From NCBI GenBank assembly GCA_023136145.1, contig JAGLRU010000118.1:1-10778 (forward strand): 10,778 nt of DNA, written 5' to 3'. Shown here one piece after another: positions 6,691 through 10,778 of this stretch; position 1 is the first letter of the stretch; every line of letters starts with the position of its first letter. The translations under genes were made by a program, and so were the position numbers. The DNA comes from Alphaproteobacteria bacterium. GTDB taxonomy: Bacteria; Pseudomonadota; Alphaproteobacteria; Micavibrionales; UBA2020. The notes beneath the pieces were generated by a model. The model made no database searches, was not told the DNA's origin, and saw only the letters and a list, made by a program, of their open reading frames with translations.

Positions 6691-6708
6691 GTTAATTGTT
6701 TAATCAAC
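6691..6708 (-). terminator. Weak A/T-rich inverted repeat at the end of the cyclase gene
   Basis: Immediately at and after the cyclase stop, the minus strand reads gttgattaaacaattaac, a 7-bp stem with one mismatch around a 4-base loop. A short T-run follows a few bases later (about 6680-6686). The stem is weak and A/T-rich, so a terminator role is only possible. It may act with the stronger palindrome at 6644-6671. Confidence 0.25.
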
Positions 6709-8945
6709 TATTTCTCCTTCGCCACCCATACGCCACTCCAGTCGGAGCCTGCAGAACAGACACCAGACTTAAAGTCAGCAATACGCTGAAGATAAAGTTC
6801 GTACAAGGATTTCAGGTCGGGACGCATATCTCTGCATTGCTTCGCCAAGACAGCGGCTTCGTCCCATCTCTGTTCACGATAAGCATTCAGCATTTTCGCG
6901 TGTAAAACAGAAAGCCCCTGAAACGCAGGAGTTTTGACAAAAGTAGCATCGCCCAATAACGCATATACCCTCTCCGGCTCTATGCGTCCCTTGACAGTCA
7001 GCAGATCAACCTCAATTGCCGCAAACTCTGGTGCCTGCTTCCTGACCTTCTCGGAAATCATAACAGAAATGCCATAGTTTTTAGTCTGACCTTCCAGCCG
7101 CGAAGCAAGATTCACGGTATCCCCCAACGCAGAATAAGCAAAACGCTGCTTCGATCCCATATTGCCAACGGAACATTCTCCGGTATGGATGCCGACTCCC
7201 GCCCTCAGTTCCTTGAAAACCCTGTTATTCTCTTCCGCCACGACCTGCAAAGACTTGTTTAGAACACCCAGAGCCGCCAGCATCTGCAACGCAGCAATGC
7301 AAGCATGACGAGCATGATCGGGGTCATCCATCGGCGCATTCCAGAACGCCATCATCGCATCCCCCATATATTTATCGATGGTTCCACGATTGTTCAGAAC
7401 GCAAGATGTCATTGGTGTCAGAAAGTCGTTCATTAACCTAATAAGTTCCGCCGGATCCATCGATTCAGAAAGTGACGTAAAATTGCGAATATCGGTGAAC
7501 ATCACTGATAACTCACGCACTTCACCACCCAATTTCAACATATCTGGATGACCCGCTAGTTCCTCCACCAGCTCAGGGGAAAGATAATGGCTGAACGCAT
7601 CCCTGACCTCGCGACGCTCCATTTCCGAACGCAGGTTAGTCAAAATGGACGAGAGAATGAAAATGGTAACGATAGACAGCGATGGATATACAAAATCAAT
7701 CAGATACCCGTAAAACTGGTAAGCGTATAATGCTCCAACACCACCACCAACGATTAACGCAGCAACCAACAAAGCCAGCGTTCCAGTATTGATAAAAGGT
7801 GCCAGAAAAATAATAAGAAGCCCTACGACGATTATAATGAAAATCTCTGCACCATCGGAATAAGCAGGTCTTTTTAGGAATTTTCCGTCAAGAATCTGCT
7901 CAACGATTTCCGCGTGAATCTCAACGCCGGGCAATACTGCGTTTAAAGGCGATGCTCTCAAATCCAACAATCCAATGGCAGATGCCCCCACAAAAACAAT
8001 TTTATCCTTTACGAAGTCCGGCTCCAACTGCCGCGTCAGCACCTTCCATGCAGGAATATATAAATCCTGTCTGTGCCCCGCATAGTAGACTTTAAAGTTT
8101 CCCTGTTCATCAGTCGGAATCTTATAATCCCCGACAGAAATGCTCTGTATGCCGTAACCCTCCTGCGTCTTCTCGCCGAAACTTTTTACTTTGAAAACGA
8201 CTTTTTTCTGCGCAACCCGCAAAGCCTCCAACGAAAGAGAAGGGTGCATAACAACCCTTTCGTCCAAAAACTTTTGTCCTATCAGCATCGGAACACTCCG
8301 AATAATTCCATCATGTTCATGCGAGGGCGTAAAACTTCCATTGCCAGCAGCACTGTTGACGAGAGCAGGCAGAGAGGCCGCAAAATAGCGTTTCTTAATG
8401 ATAAACCGCTCCACATCTGGATTTATGCCTTCTTTGAAAAAAGCCGTCTTCAGTATTGGATCATGTGGAGTCGGCTGATCCGAAGCGACAAAGCCAGTAA
8501 CGACATTGCCCACCTCCGCGATTTTCTCCGCAAAAACCTGATCGTTATCCGGCAAAGTTTTAAGTGCTTGCGCGACAAGCTGCATCTTTGGCGTTTGTGG
8601 GAGATTCTCCGCAATCAAGGAAGGAGACGTTCTATCCGGTTCAGCAAAAACCATATCGAAAGCAACGACCTTAGCACCCATCTGATGCAAAACATCCAGT
8701 ATCTGTGCTATCAAAGGCCGGGGCCACGGCCACTGGCCATGCCGACGCAGAGAATCTTCGTCAATATCAACGATAATAACGCCGTTTCCGGGAGATCGCG
8801 GGAACTTCCTATTGTAGGTATCGAAAGTCAACTGCCGCCACTGCTGAACGATATTCGGGTCATGTCTCCGAAGAGCCGCCGATCCAACCAGCAGCACCAA
8901 AAGCAGGATAATTTGAACCCATCGATTTGAAAAAAGCCGGATCAT
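6708..8945 (-). CDS. CHASE2-sensor class III adenylate cyclase
   Basis: This is an inner-membrane cyclase predicted to make cAMP from ATP in response to an unknown periplasmic signal. Order along the 745 residues: a membrane segment at 9-25; a large periplasmic CHASE2 sensor at about 28-360 (VIIVDIDEDSLRRHGQWPWPR, VVAFDMVF, KIVFVGASAIGLLDLRASPL, LPGVEIHAEIVEQIL); three membrane segments at about 366-386, 388-408 and 416-436; then the cytoplasmic cyclase domain at about 475-665. Catalytic residues are present: metal-binding D485 (MFTDIRNFTS) and D529 (KYMGDAMMAFW), adenine-selecting K525, and transition-state N612 and R616 (GDTVNLASRLEG). S605 sits where class IIIa enzymes have Asp, suggesting class IIIb. 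The tail ends DWSGVWVAKEK, similar to the ends of other CHASE2 cyclases. It starts 8 bases after the HlyD gene, so co-transcription is likely. Confidence 0.95.
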   Translation of the reverse strand: MIRLFSNRWVQIILLLVLLVGSAALRRHDPNIVQQWRQLTFDTYNRKFPRSPGNGVIIVDIDEDSLRRHGQWPWPRPLIAQILDVLHQMGAKVVAFDMVFAEPDRTSPSLIAENLPQTPKMQLVAQALKTLPDNDQVFAEKIAEVGNVVTGFVASDQPTPHDPILKTAFFKEGINPDVERFIIKKRYFAASLPALVNSAAGNGSFTPSHEHDGIIRSVPMLIGQKFLDERVVMHPSLSLEALRVAQKKVVFKVKSFGEKTQEGYGIQSISVGDYKIPTDEQGNFKVYYAGHRQDLYIPAWKVLTRQLEPDFVKDKIVFVGASAIGLLDLRASPLNAVLPGVEIHAEIVEQILDGKFLKRPAYSDGAEIFIIIVVGLLIIFLAPFINTGTLALLVAALIVGGGVGALYAYQFYGYLIDFVYPSLSIVTIFILSSILTNLRSEMERREVRDAFSHYLSPELVEELAGHPDMLKLGGEVRELSVMFTDIRNFTSLSESMDPAELIRLMNDFLTPMTSCVLNNRGTIDKYMGDAMMAFWNAPMDDPDHARHACIAALQMLAALGVLNKSLQVVAEENNRVFKELRAGVGIHTGECSVGNMGSKQRFAYSALGDTVNLASRLEGQTKNYGISVMISEKVRKQAPEFAAIEVDLLTVKGRIEPERVYALLGDATFVKTPAFQGLSVLHAKMLNAYREQRWDEAAVLAKQCRDMRPDLKSLYELYLQRIADFKSGVCSAGSDWSGVWVAKEK

Positions 8946-8953
8946 CCGTTCGT

Positions 8954-10279
8954 CTACTTCTCCGTAAAAGCGCGGTCTTTTGTACGCAGCACAGGTTTCA
9001 TCAGATAGGTCAGTATCGTCCGTTTGCCTGTTATAACTTCAGTTTCGCTTACCATGCCAGAAGAAATCGGGAGTGGCTTGTCCTCCGTACCGAGATAATT
9101 TTTATCCGTTCTGACATCAATTTCGAAAAAAATGTTTCCCTGACCATCTTCTACAGTATTCGCCCCGATCCTTTCCAGCTTGCCGTTGAGCGACCCGTAA
9201 ATTTGGGAATCATAAGCTGTGATCTTAACCTTCACATCCTGCCCCGGCTTAAGAAAAGCCACGTCTGCCGGTGCGATTTTGGCACGGATCATCAAATCGT
9301 CCGCAATGGGAACGATCTCAACGAGTTTCTGAGCTGGCTGAATAACGCCCCCGACGGTCTTGACATACAGTTTCTGGATGATTCCATCCACAGGAGATTT
9401 CAATTCTGCCCTACGCACTTTATCAGAAACAGAAGTCAGGCTCTCCCTTACGGAAGCAAATCTGGATTCGACCTCATTCAGTTCCCCCAACGCCTGTGAT
9501 TTAAAAGCTCCAAGCTTCCCATTTTCCTTTTGCCTTGCTGCACTGAGTCTGGCTTCCAGAGATTGGCGTGACTGGTACGCACCCGACAAAGTTCCCGACA
9601 CCTCGTTTAGTTCGCGCTCCAGCTTCAGAGATTCAATTTCTGGCACTGCTTTTTTTTCGACAAGTGAATCAGTGATTTTAAGCTGCCGCTCCAGAAGCTT
9701 CTTGCTTTTTGCAAGTCTGGAAATTCCAGCCTTCACCTCCGACAAATTCGCCTCTGCCTCGCGTACCTCGTCCCTGATAATGCCCAAAGCAATCTTCAGT
9801 TCGCCCTGTCGTGATATATAAAGTTTTTTCTCGTTTGCAGCAACGTCAGGATATTTTTTTTCAAGATCGGCAGAGATAACAAAGAGCTTGCCGGAAGCCT
9901 CCGCCCTCAACCGCGCCCGCTTAGCCTGAAGCCCCGTCATCTGTGCCTCAATACCGCGTCCCTCGGAAGCAAACTGCACATCATCAATCCTAAGCAATAC
10001 CTGATCTTTTCCAACCCTATCGCCCGCCGATACCAGTATTTCCGAGAGGATGCCACCTTCAAGACTCTGCACCACCTGCACATCACTGGAAGGCATAACC
10101 TGCCCCATACCACGCACGCGCTCATCCACCTCCGAAAAAGATGCCCATACAAGCACCCAGCAAAATAGCCCGACAATCGTCCACAAGAAAATCCGCGAGG
10201 CAATACCCGGCTTCAGGCTATTTGCCGCTTCCAGCTCCGACATAAAATCAAGGTCTTCTTTTTCCATACGGCCTTTCAC
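8954..10279 (-). CDS. HlyD-family type I secretion membrane fusion protein
   Basis: This periplasmic adaptor links the inner-membrane ABC exporter to a TolC-like outer-membrane channel. The 441-residue protein has a short cytoplasmic head, one membrane segment at 29-48, a lipoyl/barrel-sandwich half-motif (QSLEGGILSEILVSAGDRVGK, 71-91), a long coiled-coil hairpin at about 105-290, the second lipoyl half (SPVDGIIQKLYVKTVGGVI, 295-313), and the conserved HlyD C-terminal motif from SSGM (406) to YLMKPVLR (425-432). The start at GTG 10279 overlaps the ABC gene stop (GTGA). ATG 10267, four codons in, has AAAGG 4 bases before it and is an equally good start. No TolC gene or secreted substrate is visible in the window. 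Confidence 0.95.
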   Translation of the reverse strand: MKGRMEKEDLDFMSELEAANSLKPGIASRIFLWTIVGLFCWVLVWASFSEVDERVRGMGQVMPSSDVQVVQSLEGGILSEILVSAGDRVGKDQVLLRIDDVQFASEGRGIEAQMTGLQAKRARLRAEASGKLFVISADLEKKYPDVAANEKKLYISRQGELKIALGIIRDEVREAEANLSEVKAGISRLAKSKKLLERQLKITDSLVEKKAVPEIESLKLERELNEVSGTLSGAYQSRQSLEARLSAARQKENGKLGAFKSQALGELNEVESRFASVRESLTSVSDKVRRAELKSPVDGIIQKLYVKTVGGVIQPAQKLVEIVPIADDLMIRAKIAPADVAFLKPGQDVKVKITAYDSQIYGSLNGKLERIGANTVEDGQGNIFFEIDVRTDKNYLGTEDKPLPISSGMVSETEVITGKRTILTYLMKPVLRTKDRAFTEK

Positions 10280-10778
10280 TTCTGCGGAACGCTGATTTTA
10301 CCGGAAGCCAACGCTTGCAACACAGCTTCTTTCGGTCCGTCCATCACCACCCGTCCACTATCCATCACCACCAAACGCCCGACAAGTTTCAACAACGCTG
10401 GCTTATGAGTCACAAGAATAAACGTCTTATCCTTTATAAAGCTCTCAAGATGGCGGAGGATGACGTTTTCAGTCCCGGAATCTATGGAATTAGTCGGTTC
10501 ATCCAAAATCAATATCGGCGTATCCATGATAAGCGTTCGCGCCAATGCCACCGACTGACGCTGCCCACCAGAAAGACTCCCCCCGCGCTCCCCAACAGGA
10601 GCATCATATCCCATCGGATGATGGCGAACGAAATCATGAACGCCTGTCATCTCCGCGATCTTCAGAACTTCCTCGTCGCTGGCTCCGGGGCATCCCATGA
10701 CAATATTCTCGCGGATCGTGCCTGTCATCAGCGTCGTATCCTGCCCCATATAAGAAATATTACGCCGCAGATCCGCTG
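10276..10778 (-). CDS. Type I secretion ABC exporter ATPase domain, C-terminal part (partial)
   Basis: The frame runs off the right edge of the window, so this is the last 166 or so residues of an ABC exporter; the membrane domain and Walker A are outside. The visible segment starts ADLRRNISYMGQ, which includes the Q-loop, followed by TLMTGTIRENI, the signature LSGGQRQSVALART (about 10536-10575), Walker B ILILDEP (about 10495-10515) with the D-loop NSID, and the H-loop histidine in LVTHK (about 10405). The pattern resembles the LapB/LssB/HlyB group of type I secretion ATPases, which export RTX or adhesin proteins. The ATG at 10749 is internal, because the frame stays open upstream with family-conserved sequence. 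It overlaps hlyD by four bases, confirming the pair. Confidence 0.95.
   Translation of the reverse strand, partial: ADLRRNISYMGQDTTLMTGTIRENIVMGCPGASDEEVLKIAEMTGVHDFVRHHPMGYDAPVGERGGSLSGGQRQSVALARTLIMDTPILILDEPTNSIDSGTENVILRHLESFIKDKTFILVTHKPALLKLVGRLVVMDSGRVVMDGPKEAVLQALASGKISVPQK

Noticed and set aside
8073..8930. Long 285-residue plus-strand frame antisense to the CHASE2 cyclase
   Set aside because: No recognisable domain or start signal; the minus-strand frame has full catalytic motifs, so this is a shadow.
8927..9499. 190-residue plus-strand frame antisense to the HlyD gene
   Set aside because: Shadow of a well-supported HlyD-family gene; its composition looks random.

Overview
The window looks like ordinary chromosome from an alphaproteobacterium of moderate GC content. 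Four things point there: a GapR (DUF2312) C-terminus, the LDH-like type of malate dehydrogenase, the mdh/sucC/sucD gene order, and a ThyA-FolA pair. The order or genus cannot be fixed from the sequence. There are no tRNA or rRNA genes, transposases, integrases or CRISPR arrays. The window is almost fully coding; the longest gap is about 100 bases, so no stretch over 300 bases lacks a gene.

Plus strand, 1-2901: the 3' end of a gapR-like gene is followed by a secreted or membrane-anchored Sel1-repeat protein with a TTG start. Twelve bases later comes thyA (thymidylate synthase), which overlaps folA (dihydrofolate reductase) by four bases. ThyA turns methylene-THF into DHF while making dTMP, and FolA recycles the DHF, so the tight pairing makes metabolic sense. 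The role of the Sel1 protein here is unknown.

Minus strand, 6604-2969 (read right to left): mdh, then a 177-residue lysine-rich histone-H1-like protein, then sucC and sucD. The block converges on folA. Mdh and SucCD are TCA-cycle enzymes. The lysine-rich gene has its own strong Shine-Dalgarno and a possible promoter, ends 6 bases before sucC, and carries a near-perfect 51-bp tandem duplication. It is the least ordinary gene in the window.

Minus strand, 10778-6708: a type I secretion cassette made of an ABC exporter ATPase (cut by the window edge), an HlyD-type membrane fusion protein and, 8 bases downstream, a CHASE2-sensor class III adenylate cyclase. The close spacing suggests one transcript linking protein export to cAMP signalling. 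A perfect-length GAAA-loop palindrome lies between this block and mdh.

I found no clearly new multi-gene system. The best leads are the lysine-rich protein inside the TCA block, the export/cyclase operon and the palindromic element.
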